Notes: a model not told the origin generated them from the sequence alone. Positions 29,417-39,352 are shown, numbered from the stretch's first letter. The stretch: DNA of 64,000 nucleotides from Paeniglutamicibacter sp. Y32M11 (GCF_019285735.1 NZ_CP079107.1:1922001-1986000); one strand, 5' to 3'. Made by a program: numbers and translations.

Positions 29417-31261
29417 CTAGTGTGCAGATTCCATCAGTTCATCGACCGACACCTCGACGGTGGAGTCGGTTCTACCCAGGATCGAGGACAATACCGCGGC
29501 AAGAGCGGTGCCCGGATCCTCAACCATACGATCCGAACGCCAGCCGATGTGCTTGTCGGGACGGACAAGAATCACGCCGTCTTCCTCCACCTCGCGCTGG
29601 TGAAGCCAATCGCCGTAGAGGTCCTGAACCTCAAGACCTTCGCCGATGACAACGGCCTGGAGCTTGATGCCCAACTGCGCGCCGACAGCCACGGCAGCAT
29701 CTGCCCACCGCTGTCCGGTGATGCCGGTAAAGAGCGTAAATTGGGTGCCCTTGGCGATGTCGTGAGTGGAGAACTTCCGATCCCTGTCACCGAGCCAGGC
29801 GTGCGGTAGGCGCAGCCCCGGATACGTTGACTTTTGGTGGTGAAGCATCGGGTCTTCCGTCGGTTCGGGACGTGTTCCGCCGTCGGTTACCACGGCAGTC
29901 GATGTGTAGAACTGGCCAATCTCGGTGCCCTGGGCATTAAACTCATAGTCCTTGTTATCCAGGGCCTCCCGCAGCGCTTTGCGGCGCGCGGCGCCTTCGG
30001 GAGAATTCTCCTTACGTAGCTTGAGCTTTTCGACGAACTCCTCATCGGTGGCAGCATCCGTGACACCCAGCGCGTCGAAGATCGGCTTGTATTCACGTCC
30101 GGAGTTATTCGCTCGGGTGACAATCTGCTTGGCCACCGGGGCGCGTTCCACGGAGTAGGTTTCGAGCAATTCCTCGCCGGCTTCCCCCTTGATTACCGCA
30201 GCAAGCTTCCACGCGAGATTGTAGGCATCCTGGATAGAGGTATTGGAGCCCAGCCCGTGGCTTGGCGGATGCTTGTGGATGGCATCTCCCGCACAGAAAA
30301 CACGTCCCTTCTGCAGGTGCGTGGCATATTGCTCATTGTTGCCCCACAGTGAATAGCCCAAGATCTCCACCTCGAGATCGTCGATTCCCACCAGGTTCCG
30401 AATCACACGGATTGCCTCGACGTTATCAAGCACCGGGGGTTCGCCGTTGATGTCAAAGCCCCAGCAGATCAGCCATTCATCCCAGGGGCGGACCATGCGG
30501 ATCAGTCCGGCACCCAAACCGCCAATGTTAGATCCGGGATTGAACACCCAGTAAAGGATTGATGGGCGGTGTGCTGCGAGGTGGGACAGATCGGCCTTGA
30601 AGGTGATGTTCATGGAGCCGCCGATGTCCATGGCGCCTTCCATGGGCAGATCGATGTCAGCAGCGACCTTTGAACGTGCGCCGTCGGCTCCGATGAGGTA
30701 CTTGGCGCGGATCGTGTACTGGTGACCGGTGAGCCGGTTTAGCACCTGTACGCTCACTCCGTCGCGGTCCTGGGTGTGGCTGAGGTATTCGGTCGAGAAC
30801 TGCGTCTGTGTGCCGCGCATCGTGGCGTTCTTGAGCATGATCGGTTCCAGCAGAGTCTGCGGGATGTCGCAGGGCATTGAGGGGGAAGCCAGCTCGTAGT
30901 CTGCTCGTCGGTCCGGACGCAGGCCCCAGGTGGGTCGGCGTCCGATTTCTTCGCCGGCCATCGACTCGCAGTAGACGGTGTCGCCCATGAGCTCGTGCGG
31001 CGTTGCCTCGGCCAAGACCTGGTCTTCGATGCCGGCGTCGCGCAGCACTTCCATGGTGCGCTGGTTGGTGATGTGGGCCCGAGGCGTGTTGGCAGTCCAG
31101 CGGTACTTGGTGATCATGATGTTCTTAATGCCCTGGTTGGACAGGAAGAGTGCCGCCGAGCTGCCTGCCGGGCCGGAGCCGACAATCAGGACATCTGTCT
31201 GGACAATGTTGGCGGTTTCCGGTGATGCGGTTTCGGCAATTCCATCGTTGAAAATTGGCAT
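29417..31261 (-). CDS. FAD-dependent aromatic hydroxylase, TfdB/phenol 2-monooxygenase type
   Basis: A 614-residue flavoprotein monooxygenase of the group that hydroxylates phenols ortho to the OH, using NADPH and oxygen. It shows the ADP-binding motif VLIVGSGPAGSSAALFL (near residue 26), the DG motif YLIGADGARSKVA and the GD motif VFCAGDAIHKHPPSHGLGSN. Segments such as TPRAHITNQRTMEVLRDAG and HRPSILYWVFNPGSNIGGLG strongly resemble 2,4-dichlorophenol 6-monooxygenase (TfdB). A C-terminal thioredoxin-like phenol-hydroxylase domain follows. ATG 31261 is chosen because GGGAG precedes it. No ring-cleavage dioxygenase is nearby, so its product must be handled by genes elsewhere. The divergent AraC-type gene is the likely regulator. 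Substrate is inferred only to the level of phenolic compound. Confidence 0.88.
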   Translation of the reverse strand: MPIFNDGIAETASPETANIVQTDVLIVGSGPAGSSAALFLSNQGIKNIMITKYRWTANTPRAHITNQRTMEVLRDAGIEDQVLAEATPHELMGDTVYCESMAGEEIGRRPTWGLRPDRRADYELASPSMPCDIPQTLLEPIMLKNATMRGTQTQFSTEYLSHTQDRDGVSVQVLNRLTGHQYTIRAKYLIGADGARSKVAADIDLPMEGAMDIGGSMNITFKADLSHLAAHRPSILYWVFNPGSNIGGLGAGLIRMVRPWDEWLICWGFDINGEPPVLDNVEAIRVIRNLVGIDDLEVEILGYSLWGNNEQYATHLQKGRVFCAGDAIHKHPPSHGLGSNTSIQDAYNLAWKLAAVIKGEAGEELLETYSVERAPVAKQIVTRANNSGREYKPIFDALGVTDAATDEEFVEKLKLRKENSPEGAARRKALREALDNKDYEFNAQGTEIGQFYTSTAVVTDGGTRPEPTEDPMLHHQKSTYPGLRLPHAWLGDRDRKFSTHDIAKGTQFTLFTGITGQRWADAAVAVGAQLGIKLQAVVIGEGLEVQDLYGDWLHQREVEEDGVILVRPDKHIGWRSDRMVEDPGTALAAVLSSILGRTDSTVEVSVDELMESAH

Positions 31262-31573
31262 TGGGTGACTCCCGTTCGGTCTAACGCTCTCCGCCCTAGG
31301 GCGGGGGAGCTGGGCTATGCCAAAAGTGTTGCAGCTCACATCGCACCATGGTTGGCAAAATCACATTCACGTCCGCCCCGTGCCAAAATCCGTCCTTCGT
31401 GGTCAAATTCTGCGACTAGCCGGCCGTAGCGGAAGTCGATGTCGCGTGATGTGCCGTTTCGGCGTAAGCGAACCTGTCGCCCGGCCGCCTGGATGGATAA
31501 GTCGTCGCCCGCGATAGGTGCGTCGAGGGGCCATGGAAGACTTTGGCCCGAGTGTGATGAGGGCTACACTTCA
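31262..31573. promoter_or_regulatory. Divergent control region between hydroxylase and AraC regulator
   Basis: This 312-base region has no gene. It contains a perfect palindrome CCGCCCTAGGGCGG (31291-31304) close to the hydroxylase start, and a TGCCAAAA motif at 31319-31326 and again at 31381-31388, with the variant TGGCAAAA at 31353-31360. Repeated half-sites of this kind are what an AraC-family activator would need, but binding is an inference. Confidence 0.4.
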
Positions 31574-32629
31574 ATGTTCATGGGGCAAAACAATGACGAT
31601 GGCGCAGGGTTGCCTGCGGCCGATGAAGGGAAACTCCCACTGCCGAGGATTCTCGCGCCCGGGCCAGCCCGACATCTCTTCAGTACCCAGGGCCTTCCAG
31701 CCACCAGTCGACTGGAGTTGTGGGAGCAGCACAACGCGCAGGCGTTGTTGCCATTGGACATTCGGACCATTGATGAATCGCCGTTGCTTGCCCAAGAAAT
31801 TAACCTGCGGCACGGAGCGCTGAGATTCGCTGGCGTTACCGGCAGCTCGCAGGTAGTTGAACGCAACGAGGCATTCATCAAGAAGAATCCCACCGATGCC
31901 ATCGCCATCTTCTTCACCTTGGAGCAAGAGGCCTTCTTCTTCCACCGGGGCGGTAACGAATTCCTTAAACCCGGGCAGGCCGTCATTCACGACGCGGACA
32001 GTCCCTTTATGCGCGGATTCGGCAAGGGGTTGAAGGAGATGGTCCTGACCATTCCGCGAGAAGAGTATCTGAAGCTTAACGGTGGCAAGCCGTTGCTCGG
32101 GCCGCGCGTGGTGGAATTCGGTGGCTCGTCGGGATCAAACCCTCAACTACGAGCACTGGCCAAGCTGGTCAGCGACACCATCTCGGCCCGGCACCTCGCT
32201 CAAGTCCCCGACGGACCCCTGAATCCAGAGACCGCGGTGATGGAGATGCTCGGGCATTTCCTCATGGGAGAGGAACGCAGCAGCAGTGCCGGTTATCTGC
32301 TGGCCGCCTATAGTTTCATCGACGATCATCTGGGTGAGCCCGACCTGGGGATCGCCGAAATTTCGCTGGCGCTGGGACTCAGCGAACGCCATCTCTCACG
32401 GATCTTCCGTGAAGCGGGGGAACCTCCCGGTGGCTACATCAGGGTGAGGCGCCTAGAGGTGGCCAAGGAGCTGCTGTCTAATCCGGCGCATGGGCGGTTG
32501 CAAGTCGGGCAGGTGGCCATGCGCGTCGGGTTCATCTCGCAAAGTTACTTCACTCGTGCCTTTAAGGCCCACTACGGCACCACGCCGTTGCAGCTACGAA
32601 AAGATGCCCTGCGCCGCGCCGCTGGATGA
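31574..32629 (+). CDS. AraC family transcriptional regulator
   Basis: A 351-residue regulator with an N-terminal AraC-binding-like domain (VIHDADSPFMRGFGKGLKEM) of the type found in regulators of aromatic degradation, and a C-terminal double helix-turn-helix (EISLALGLSERHLSRIFREA and QVAMRVGFISQSYFTRAFK, residues about 260-340). The frame is open from 31439; ATG 31574 or ATG 31580 are the likely starts. It is divergent from the phenol hydroxylase, which it presumably activates in response to an aromatic inducer. Its 3' end overlaps a hairpin shared with the convergent toxin gene. Confidence 0.88.
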   Translation: MFMGQNNDDGAGLPAADEGKLPLPRILAPGPARHLFSTQGLPATSRLELWEQHNAQALLPLDIRTIDESPLLAQEINLRHGALRFAGVTGSSQVVERNEAFIKKNPTDAIAIFFTLEQEAFFFHRGGNEFLKPGQAVIHDADSPFMRGFGKGLKEMVLTIPREEYLKLNGGKPLLGPRVVEFGGSSGSNPQLRALAKLVSDTISARHLAQVPDGPLNPETAVMEMLGHFLMGEERSSSAGYLLAAYSFIDDHLGEPDLGIAEISLALGLSERHLSRIFREAGEPPGGYIRVRRLEVAKELLSNPAHGRLQVGQVAMRVGFISQSYFTRAFKAHYGTTPLQLRKDALRRAAG

Positions 32630-32646
32630 GCGGCGCGACGCAGGGC
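32606..32646. terminator. Hairpin at the convergence of the AraC gene and the MazF-like gene
   Basis: GCCCTGCGCCGCGCCGCT (32606-32623) pairs with AGCGGCGCGACGCAGGGC (32629-32646) with one mismatch. It includes the end of the AraC gene and has no T-tract. It may terminate both transcripts. Confidence 0.5.
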
Positions 32647-32671
32647 TAGATGCCGGGCAGGGAAGCCGGAA

Positions 32672-33247
32672 TCAGGCCGAGGCTAAGCCTGCGGCAACAC
32701 GCGCAAAGTTCTGGCGGTCCAGGATTGCGCCCTCACGGCGGATGCCGCCCTCACTCAGGCGGATGATTCGGTCCAGTTTCACTTCGCTCGGGCGCCCCTG
32801 CTTGTCCCAGGCTCCGGTTCCGACGTCCAGGTAGTCCCTGTCGTTGGTGCGCGTATTGGTGTGGTCCTTGGACGTCAGCATCAGCGCCAGCAAATAGTTG
32901 GCATCACGGCCCACCAACAACACCGGGCGATCCTTACCCTGAGCGTGGTCCTCTTCATAGGGAACCCAGGCCCAAACAACTTCCCCTGGGTCCGGGCGAC
33001 CATCGGCTTGCGGTGCGTACAGCGCGTTAACGGTTCCCCGGAAATCCCCGGGATATCCGCCGAACTCCCAGCTTCCCGTGGCATTGCTGCTCGTTCTGGA
33101 TGCGGTGGGCCGACCCGTCGAGGGTGAAGAACCGCTGCGGTTTGAGCCGCGGTTCGCGTTGGAACCCTGTTGCTTTGCTGCATCCCTCAGTGCGGATCCG
33201 AGTGCGCGGCCGATGAACCTGAGAATGGCTGAGGTATTGAACTTCAT
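32672..33247 (-). CDS. PemK/MazF-like toxin-family protein
   Basis: A 191-residue protein whose C-terminal 110 residues have the MazF/PemK fold: PDPGEVVWAWVPYEED, then the conserved GKDRPVLLVGRD and LDRIIRLSEGGIRREGAIL. Its N-terminal 70 residues are Ser/Asn-rich and poorly structured. MazF proteins cut mRNA, but no antitoxin gene is adjacent and the same solitary gene is often found next to lepA in Arthrobacter-like genomes, so a housekeeping role is possible. ATG 33247 lies 6 bases from TAGTTT (33254-33259, minus strand), suggesting a leaderless transcript. The family is clear; activity as a toxin is unproven. Confidence 0.82.
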   Translation of the reverse strand: MKFNTSAILRFIGRALGSALRDAAKQQGSNANRGSNRSGSSPSTGRPTASRTSSNATGSWEFGGYPGDFRGTVNALYAPQADGRPDPGEVVWAWVPYEEDHAQGKDRPVLLVGRDANYLLALMLTSKDHTNTRTNDRDYLDVGTGAWDKQGRPSEVKLDRIIRLSEGGIRREGAILDRQNFARVAAGLASA

Positions 33248-33382
33248 GTGGTCAAACTACCAGTTTGGACTCGCGTTCGCCTCGTGGTGCGACACCGTGG
33301 CCCTAGTCATGGGACAATGGCCTGTGCGCAGCAAGTTGCGCGCCCCTGAACATTTTCGTCCCCCATTAGCGAGGTCCCTTAC

Positions 33383-35227
33383 GTGTCACCCTTGGCCCGC
33401 ACCGCACCGGTGCCTGCCGCGACAGATCCGGCGATCATCAGAAATTTCTGCATCATCGCCCACATCGACCACGGCAAGTCGACCCTGGCCGACCGGATGT
33501 TGCAGCTCACCGGAGTCGTCTCCTCACGCGATATGAAGGCCCAGTACCTGGACCGAATGGATATCGAGCGAGAACGCGGCATCACCATCAAGTCCCAGGC
33601 TGTTCGCATGCCATGGGAGGTTGACGGTCAGTCCTACGCACTGAACATGATCGACACCCCCGGGCACGTCGACTTCACCTATGAGGTTTCGCGTTCGCTG
33701 GCCGCCTGCGAAGGCGCGATCCTGTTGGTGGACGCCGCCCAGGGTATTGAGGCCCAGACGCTGGCAAACCTCTACCTGGCGATGGAGAATGACATGACGA
33801 TCATTCCCGTGCTGAACAAGATCGACCTTCCCTCCGCACAGCCGGAAAAGTATGCGGCGGAGATCTCCAAACTCATTGGCTGTGAACCGGAGGACATTCT
33901 CCAGGTGTCGGGCAAGACCGGCATGGGCGTTGAAGCCCTGCTGGACAAGGTCGTTCGCGACCTGCCAGCCCCGGTCGGGGATCCGGACGCACCGGCACGC
34001 GCCATGATCTTTGACTCGGTGTACGACACCTACCGCGGCGTCGTGACCTATGTCCGAGTCGTTGACGGTAACATCTCGCCGCGCGAGAAGGTCCAGATGA
34101 TGTCCACGGGTACCGTTTATGATCTGTTGGAAATCGGTGTCTCCTCACCGGAGCCGGTTCCTTCCAAGGGCCTGGGCGTCGGTGAGGTGGGATACCTCAT
34201 CACCGGTGTGAAGGACGTTCGCCAGTCAAAGGTCGGCGATACCGTCACCAACTTTGCCAAGCCGGCGGATAAGTCGTTGGGCGGTTACCAAGACCCGAAG
34301 CCGATGGTCTTCTCCGGTCTGTACCCGATCGACGGTTCTGACTACCCGGCCCTGCGTGACGCGCTGGATAAGCTGCAGCTTAACGATGCGGCGCTGACCT
34401 ACGTCCCGGAGACCTCCGTGGCTCTGGGCTTCGGTTTCCGCGTCGGTTTCCTGGGTCTGTTGCACCTGGAAATTACTCGCGAACGCCTGGAAGCCGAGTT
34501 TAATCTGGACCTGATCTCCACCGCACCCAACGTGGTGTACGAGGTCATGACCGATGACAAAAAGCTGCGCACCGTGACCAACCCGAGTGAGTTCCCCGAC
34601 GGGAAGATTCTCGAGGTACACGAGCCGATGGTTGCCGGCACGATTCTGGCACCGCACGAATTTGTTGGCGCCATCATGGAATTGTGCCAGTCACGCCGTG
34701 GTGTGATGCGCGGCATGGATTACCTCTCCGAGGAACGCGTGGAGATCCGCTACTGGCTTCCGCTGGCAGAAATCGTCTTCGACTTCTTCGACGTGCTCAA
34801 GTCCAAGACCCGCGGGTACGCCTCGCTGGACTGGAAGGCCGACGGCGAACAGATTTCCGACCTGGTAAAGGTCGACATTCTGCTTCAGGGTGAGCAGGTT
34901 GACGCTTTTAGCGCCGTCACTCACCGCGACAAGGCGTACGCCTACGGACTGATGATGACCAAGAAGCTGCGCGAACTCATTCCTCGCCAGCAGTTTGAGG
35001 TGCCGATTCAGGCGGCCATTGGCTCACGCATCATCGCCCGCGAATCCATCCGGGCGATCCGTAAGGACGTTCTGGCCAAGTGCTACGGTGGCGATATTAG
35101 CCGTAAGCGCAAGCTGCTCGAAAAGCAGAAGGCCGGTAAAAAGCGCATGAAGATGGTTGGTCGTGTGGAGGTTCCGCAGGAAGCCTTCATTGTTGCCCTC
35201 TCCTCCGACGAGCCCAAGAAGAAATAG
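33383..35227 (+). CDS. lepA: Elongation factor 4 (back-translocating GTPase)
   Basis: LepA is a ribosome-associated GTPase that helps with stalled or misplaced elongation complexes. All 614 residues are present. The G motifs are [17 protein letters not shown] and NKID, followed by domain II, an EF-G-like domain III and V, and the LepA-specific C-terminal domain with [20 protein letters not shown] 33383 is the first start giving the family N-terminus. hemW follows after 2 bases, so the two are cotranscribed as in most bacteria. Confidence 0.97.
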   Translation: MSPLARTAPVPAATDPAIIRNFCIIAHIDHGKSTLADRMLQLTGVVSSRDMKAQYLDRMDIERERGITIKSQAVRMPWEVDGQSYALNMIDTPGHVDFTYEVSRSLAACEGAILLVDAAQGIEAQTLANLYLAMENDMTIIPVLNKIDLPSAQPEKYAAEISKLIGCEPEDILQVSGKTGMGVEALLDKVVRDLPAPVGDPDAPARAMIFDSVYDTYRGVVTYVRVVDGNISPREKVQMMSTGTVYDLLEIGVSSPEPVPSKGLGVGEVGYLITGVKDVRQSKVGDTVTNFAKPADKSLGGYQDPKPMVFSGLYPIDGSDYPALRDALDKLQLNDAALTYVPETSVALGFGFRVGFLGLLHLEITRERLEAEFNLDLISTAPNVVYEVMTDDKKLRTVTNPSEFPDGKILEVHEPMVAGTILAPHEFVGAIMELCQSRRGVMRGMDYLSEERVEIRYWLPLAEIVFDFFDVLKSKTRGYASLDWKADGEQISDLVKVDILLQGEQVDAFSAVTHRDKAYAYGLMMTKKLRELIPRQQFEVPIQAAIGSRIIARESIRAIRKDVLAKCYGGDISRKRKLLEKQKAGKKRMKMVGRVEVPQEAFIVALSSDEPKKK

Positions 35228-35229
35228 TT

Positions 35230-36459
35230 ATGCCCTCTGCTTTACCACTCGGGGACCCGGCGCCGGCTGACGGCTTGCTTCCGGCAAGTTGTATCACCGG
35301 CGCCGCGGAGCGTACCTTCTCGGTATACGTCCATATTCCCTTCTGCGCCGTGCGCTGCGGCTACTGTGACTTCAACACCTACACGGCCCATGAGCTGGGT
35401 TCCGGATCCAGCCAGGAGACCTATGCCGAGGCGGTTTCCGCGGAAATTGCCTTTGGCGCCACGGTGCTAGAGGCCTCAGGGGTTCCTCGGCGCGAGGTCT
35501 CCACCGTCTTCTTCGGTGGGGGCACTCCGACCCTACTGCCCGCAGCAGATCTGGTCCGGGTGCTGGCCGAAATTCGTACCCAATGGGATCTGGCGCCCGA
35601 CGCCGAAGTCACCACCGAGGCTAACCCCGACTCCGTGACCCGCGAATCCCTGCAGGCTTTGGCCGACGGCGGCTTCACCCGCGTGTCCATTGGCATGCAG
35701 TCAGCGGTTCCGCACGTCTTGGCCACCCTTGACCGGACGCACAATCCCGATCGAGTGGGTCAGGCGGTTGCCTGGGCTAAGGAAGCGGGCCTGGCGGTCA
35801 GCGTTGATCTGATCTACGGAACTCCGGGGGAGTCGATCGAGGACTGGCGCACCAGCGTACAGACGGCGCTCTCCTACGACCCGGACCATATCTCTGCCTA
35901 TGCACTGATCATCGAGGAGGGCACCCGGCTCTTCGGGCAGATCCGCCGCGGTGAGGTGGCAGACATTGACGATGATGATCACGCCGATAAATACCTGATT
36001 GCCGACGAGCTCTTTGCTGCCGCCGGATTCCAATGGTACGAGGTCAGCAACTGGTCCAAGACCGAGGAAAACCGCTGCCTGCATAACCTCGCCTATTGGC
36101 GGGGTGGTGACTGGTGGGGTGCGGGTCCCGGAGCCCACTCCCATGTGGGCGGGCTGCGCTGGTGGAACGTTAAGCACCCGGCGGCCTACCAGCAGCGCAT
36201 CGATGCGGGGACCTCGCCGGCGGCAGGCCGCGAAACCCCGGACGCGGACGCTCGCTATCTGGAGAAGGCCATGCTGCTCACGCGCATTGTTGATGGTATG
36301 AACACCGCCGATCTTCAGCCGGCCGGACGCACGGCCATCGCTGGGCTGATCGCCGACGGTTTGGTGGTGCCGGAGGCCGCCTTCGCTAAGAAGGTTGTGC
36401 TGACGCTGCAGGGACGGCTACTGGCCGATGCGGTATTGCGGCGGTTGCTGGACTTTTAG
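35230..36459 (+). CDS. hemW: Radical SAM heme chaperone HemW (coproporphyrinogen III oxidase-like)
   Basis: HemW is a radical SAM protein that binds heme and delivers it to respiratory enzymes; it was formerly annotated as HemN-like. The 409-residue protein contains the 4Fe-4S motif CAVRCGYCDFN (CxxxCxxC, residues about 38-45), the SAM-binding segment FFGGGTPTLL and the HemN C-terminal domain. It overlaps functionally with the respiratory genes at the right end of the window but lies in the lepA operon. A strong bidirectional terminator follows. Confidence 0.95.
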   Translation: MPSALPLGDPAPADGLLPASCITGAAERTFSVYVHIPFCAVRCGYCDFNTYTAHELGSGSSQETYAEAVSAEIAFGATVLEASGVPRREVSTVFFGGGTPTLLPAADLVRVLAEIRTQWDLAPDAEVTTEANPDSVTRESLQALADGGFTRVSIGMQSAVPHVLATLDRTHNPDRVGQAVAWAKEAGLAVSVDLIYGTPGESIEDWRTSVQTALSYDPDHISAYALIIEEGTRLFGQIRRGEVADIDDDDHADKYLIADELFAAAGFQWYEVSNWSKTEENRCLHNLAYWRGGDWWGAGPGAHSHVGGLRWWNVKHPAAYQQRIDAGTSPAAGRETPDADARYLEKAMLLTRIVDGMNTADLQPAGRTAIAGLIADGLVVPEAAFAKKVVLTLQGRLLADAVLRRLLDF

Positions 36460-36491
36460 CTACCGGATCGGCTAGCCGCAAAACGGCAATA

Positions 36492-36551
36492 AAAAACGGT
36501 GTGGAACTTCCCCATCGCCTCGCGGCGGTGGGGAGCTCCACACCGTTTTTT
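36492..36551. terminator. Bidirectional terminator between hemW and the DUF4870 gene
   Basis: A near-perfect hairpin of about 24 pairs with arms beginning AAAAAACGGTG and ending CACCGTTTTTT encloses CCCCATCGCC/GGCGGTGGGG around TCGC. It has A and T tracts on both sides, so it can stop both convergent transcripts. Confidence 0.9.
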
Positions 36552-36565
36552 GGTGTGTGTTCTTC

Positions 36566-36979
36566 CTAGTGGAAGAGGCGCAGATTCAGTCCGTAGCGGT
36601 ACGGCCGTGACTTGTTCGCGTTGATGCCGGCACGCACTCCACTGACGGTGAGGAAAAGCCAGTCGATAACCACCAGGACCGCGAAGACCCAGCCGATGAC
36701 CGGGATGAGCGAGAGCAACTGAAGCACGATCGCCAGAATGGTCAACGGGAAGGTGAAATTCAACGCTTCCTTGGACTCCTGCGCGGTGAAGGGGCCGCGT
36801 GAGCGGAATACCGAGTAGATGATCAGCGCGGGGATGCATCCGAGAATCGCACCGAAGTGGGCGATCGTGGCCCACTGCCTGTCCTCGGTTGGCGTCAGCG
36901 GCATGGGTGCGGCAGAAGAGCCTTCGAATCGATCCGGCTGACTTTGATCACCGGGTGCTTTTCGTGCCTCGTTTACCAC
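36566..36979 (-). CDS. DUF4870 small membrane protein
   Basis: A 137-residue membrane protein of the DUF4870 (Tic20-like) group, function unknown. After about 35 polar residues it has EDRQWATIAHFGAILGCIPALIIY, the conserved segment FTAQESKEALNFTFPLTI and a hydrophobic stretch to GWVFAVLVVIDWLFLTVSG, giving three or four membrane helices. The GTG at 36979 is preceded by AGAGGA about 8 bases upstream. It is convergent with hemW and shares its terminator. Confidence 0.85.
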   Translation of the reverse strand: MVNEARKAPGDQSQPDRFEGSSAAPMPLTPTEDRQWATIAHFGAILGCIPALIIYSVFRSRGPFTAQESKEALNFTFPLTILAIVLQLLSLIPVIGWVFAVLVVIDWLFLTVSGVRAGINANKSRPYRYGLNLRLFH

Positions 36980-37173
36980 TGCTGCAGTCCTCTTCGTAGG
37001 GATGATTGAATCGAAGGCCAGTTTATCCTCAAAGCAATGCCCCGAAGTAACACGAAATGCCCACGGGATGGCATTTTCGGTGCGGCGGGCGCATTGTGAT
37101 CATTTTGTCACCAACACTGGGCGCGGATCCGCTCCTTCGTCCCCCGGTGGTGATCAAGCTCATGGCTATGCGC

Positions 37174-38028
37174 CTAGTGCCCCTCGGCGGTGAGGAAGTC
37201 GATGACCTCTTCCACCCGGCCCAAGAGTGATGGTTCAAGATCGGCATAGGAGCGCACCTGGCCAAGGATGCGTTCCCAGCCCTGGGCCACGTCAATCTGT
37301 TCGGCGTGCGGCCAGCCCAGACCCTTGAGGATGCCAGTCTTCCAGTCGGTGCCGCGCGGAACTACCGGCCACGCCTGGATTTTCAGTACCGAGGGCCTGA
37401 TGGCTTGCCAGACATCAACATAGGGGTGACCGACGATCAGCACGTTGCCGGCTGCTCCGGGTACCCGCATGGCCTCGGCAGCGATTTTTGCTTCCTTGGT
37501 CCCGGAAACCAGGTGGTCAACGAGAATGCCGAGTTTGCGCCGTGGCGATGGATTGAAGGCGCGGATGGCGGAAGCGAGATCATCAACACCGTGCAACGGT
37601 TCAACGACGATGCCTTCAACACGCAAGTCGTGCCCCCAGACCTTCTCCACCAATTGGGCGTCGTGTTTGCCCTCGACCCAAATGCGGCTGGCCCGAGCGG
37701 TGCGGGCCTTCAGATCCGTGACCATGCGTGAGCCCGACGCGCTGCGCGCGGTGCCCTGAGGTGCCGGGGGAGCCGCGGCGGGCTCGATGATTTCCACCGG
37801 CTCGCCCTCCAGCAGGAAGCCAAATCCGGCGCGGAAGGATCGGGTACGTCCGTGACGATCCTCGAGCACCAGTACGCGCATGCCACCAGATTTTTCGGTG
37901 CGCACCACTTCACCCACCCAGCCACTTTCCACGTCCTCCAGCAGGAGTCCACGGGCCAACGGGACCTGACGCAAAACACGTTTTTTGGGGGCGCTGATGT
38001 CCTGGGCGCCCCACCCTTGATAGTTCAT
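37174..38028 (-). CDS. DUF3097 family protein
   Basis: A 284-residue protein of DUF3097, a conserved actinobacterial family without a defined role. Characteristic segments are RIWVEGKHDAQLVEKVWGHDL, LGILVDHLVSGTKEAKIA and PYVDVWQAI followed by WPVVPRGTDWKTG. The arrangement of EGKHD, VDHLV and a later Asp recalls a toprim-type fold, suggesting nucleic-acid chemistry, but this is inference. The frame is open to 38118; ATG 38028 gives the family N-terminus (MNYQGWGAQDI). It is divergent from hrcA and conserved next to it in relatives. Confidence 0.88.
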   Translation of the reverse strand: MNYQGWGAQDISAPKKRVLRQVPLARGLLLEDVESGWVGEVVRTEKSGGMRVLVLEDRHGRTRSFRAGFGFLLEGEPVEIIEPAAAPPAPQGTARSASGSRMVTDLKARTARASRIWVEGKHDAQLVEKVWGHDLRVEGIVVEPLHGVDDLASAIRAFNPSPRRKLGILVDHLVSGTKEAKIAAEAMRVPGAAGNVLIVGHPYVDVWQAIRPSVLKIQAWPVVPRGTDWKTGILKGLGWPHAEQIDVAQGWERILGQVRSYADLEPSLLGRVEEVIDFLTAEGH

Positions 38029-38197
38029 CGTGTCACTTTCGGCTATCAGCTGATGTTGGGTCTTCGTCCTTGGCGCTTGGTCGCGTACCGCCGGCTTTGG
38101 CCGGGACTCCGCGCCCACGTGGGGCGGCAGTGTGTCGAAGTACGCATCAAGCTACGGGACCAGACCATGCTAACAAGTACGTAAGATCGTATTAGAC

Positions 38198-38224
38198 TTG
38201 GCACTTGAACATGTCGAGTGCTAA
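38198..38224 (+). promoter_or_regulatory. CIRCE heat-shock operator of hrcA-dnaJ
   Basis: TTGGCACTT, nine bases, then GAGTGCTAA matches the CIRCE inverted repeat (TTAGCACTC-N9-GAGTGCTAA). The right half is perfect; the left half has two changes. It lies 66 bases upstream of hrcA, whose product is the CIRCE repressor, so the operon is autoregulated. Confidence 0.9.
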
Positions 38225-38289
38225 CTCCGGTCCCGCGGGCCGTGGCACCGCCCGACCGCTGTGAACCGCTGTGTCAGGAGAAGGTGGGA

Positions 38290-39303
38290 ATGACCGAACC
38301 GCGCCGGCTCGAGGTCCTTCGAGCTATCGTTGAAGACTACGTGCAGTCGCGCGAACCAGTTGGTTCGCGTGCTCTTTTGGAGCGCCACGATCTCGGTGTT
38401 TCGGCCGCCACCATCCGCAACGACATGGCCTCACTCGAGGAAGAGGGGCTCATTGTCGCCCCGCACACCTCCTCGGGCCGCATCCCCACCGAAAAGGGAT
38501 ACCGGCACTTCGTGGACCAGATCGGTGACGTTAAGCCGCTGTCCGGACCCGAACGCCGTGCCATCGCCGCACTCCTCGAGGGCTCCCACGATGTGAACGA
38601 TGTCCTGGAGAACACGGTGCGACTACTGGCCAGCATCACGCGGCAGGTCGCGCTGATCCAGGTTCCGCATTATTCCAACGCCACGGTCCGCCACATCGAA
38701 CTGGTAGGGCTCGGCGCGGGTCAGACGTTGGTGGTCCTGATCGCCTCCAGCGGCAAGGTGGAACAACGTGTGATCCTGCTGCCCCGTACGGTGGGCGAGG
38801 ATGATCTGGCGCGTCTGCGCTCGATACTGCTTACGGTGCTGGCCTCGAAGCCGATCGCCGAGGTGGCCCGACTGGGTCAGGGCGCGATCGACCTCGTGGA
38901 ACCGCGCCTGGTCGTTGCGGTGCGGATCATTACCGAGGTGCTCGGTTCCCTGGCGCGAAATTCCTCGGTAGACCGCATCCTCACCGCCGGGACGGCCAAC
39001 TTGTCCCGGTCCAATATGGATTTCCCCCTGAGTATTACCCCGGTGCTCGAAGCTCTCGAAGAACAGGTGGTGCTACTGCGCCTCTTTTCCGAACTCGAGC
39101 AGGACGCTCACGGTATTGCCGTGGGCATTGGCACCGAGAACCAATACGGTGCACTGACCGAGGCCTCGGTGGTTGCCACCGGCTACGGTCCGGGAGAGCA
39201 AGCCATGATTGGTGTGCTCGGCCCGACCCGCATGAATTACCCCACCTCGATGGCCGCCGTGCGCGCCGTCTCCCGCTATCTCTCAAGAATCTTGGCCGGT
39301 TAA
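38290..39303 (+). CDS. hrcA: Heat-inducible transcription repressor HrcA
   Basis: HrcA binds CIRCE and represses chaperone genes until heat stress; its folding depends on GroEL. The 337-residue protein has an N-terminal winged helix ([29 protein letters not shown], in parts, residues about 25-55) with the typical [18 protein letters not shown], and a C-terminal GAF-like domain. ATG 38290 is chosen because AGGAGAAGG lies 6-14 bases upstream. It is followed by dnaJ after 49 bases; both should be under the CIRCE element. Confidence 0.96.
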   Translation: MTEPRRLEVLRAIVEDYVQSREPVGSRALLERHDLGVSAATIRNDMASLEEEGLIVAPHTSSGRIPTEKGYRHFVDQIGDVKPLSGPERRAIAALLEGSHDVNDVLENTVRLLASITRQVALIQVPHYSNATVRHIELVGLGAGQTLVVLIASSGKVEQRVILLPRTVGEDDLARLRSILLTVLASKPIAEVARLGQGAIDLVEPRLVVAVRIITEVLGSLARNSSVDRILTAGTANLSRSNMDFPLSITPVLEALEEQVVLLRLFSELEQDAHGIAVGIGTENQYGALTEASVVATGYGPGEQAMIGVLGPTRMNYPTSMAAVRAVSRYLSRILAG

Positions 39304-39352
39304 TGCCTGTCGGGAATCAGTTTTTGACGTACGAAAGGACACAGCGAGCACT

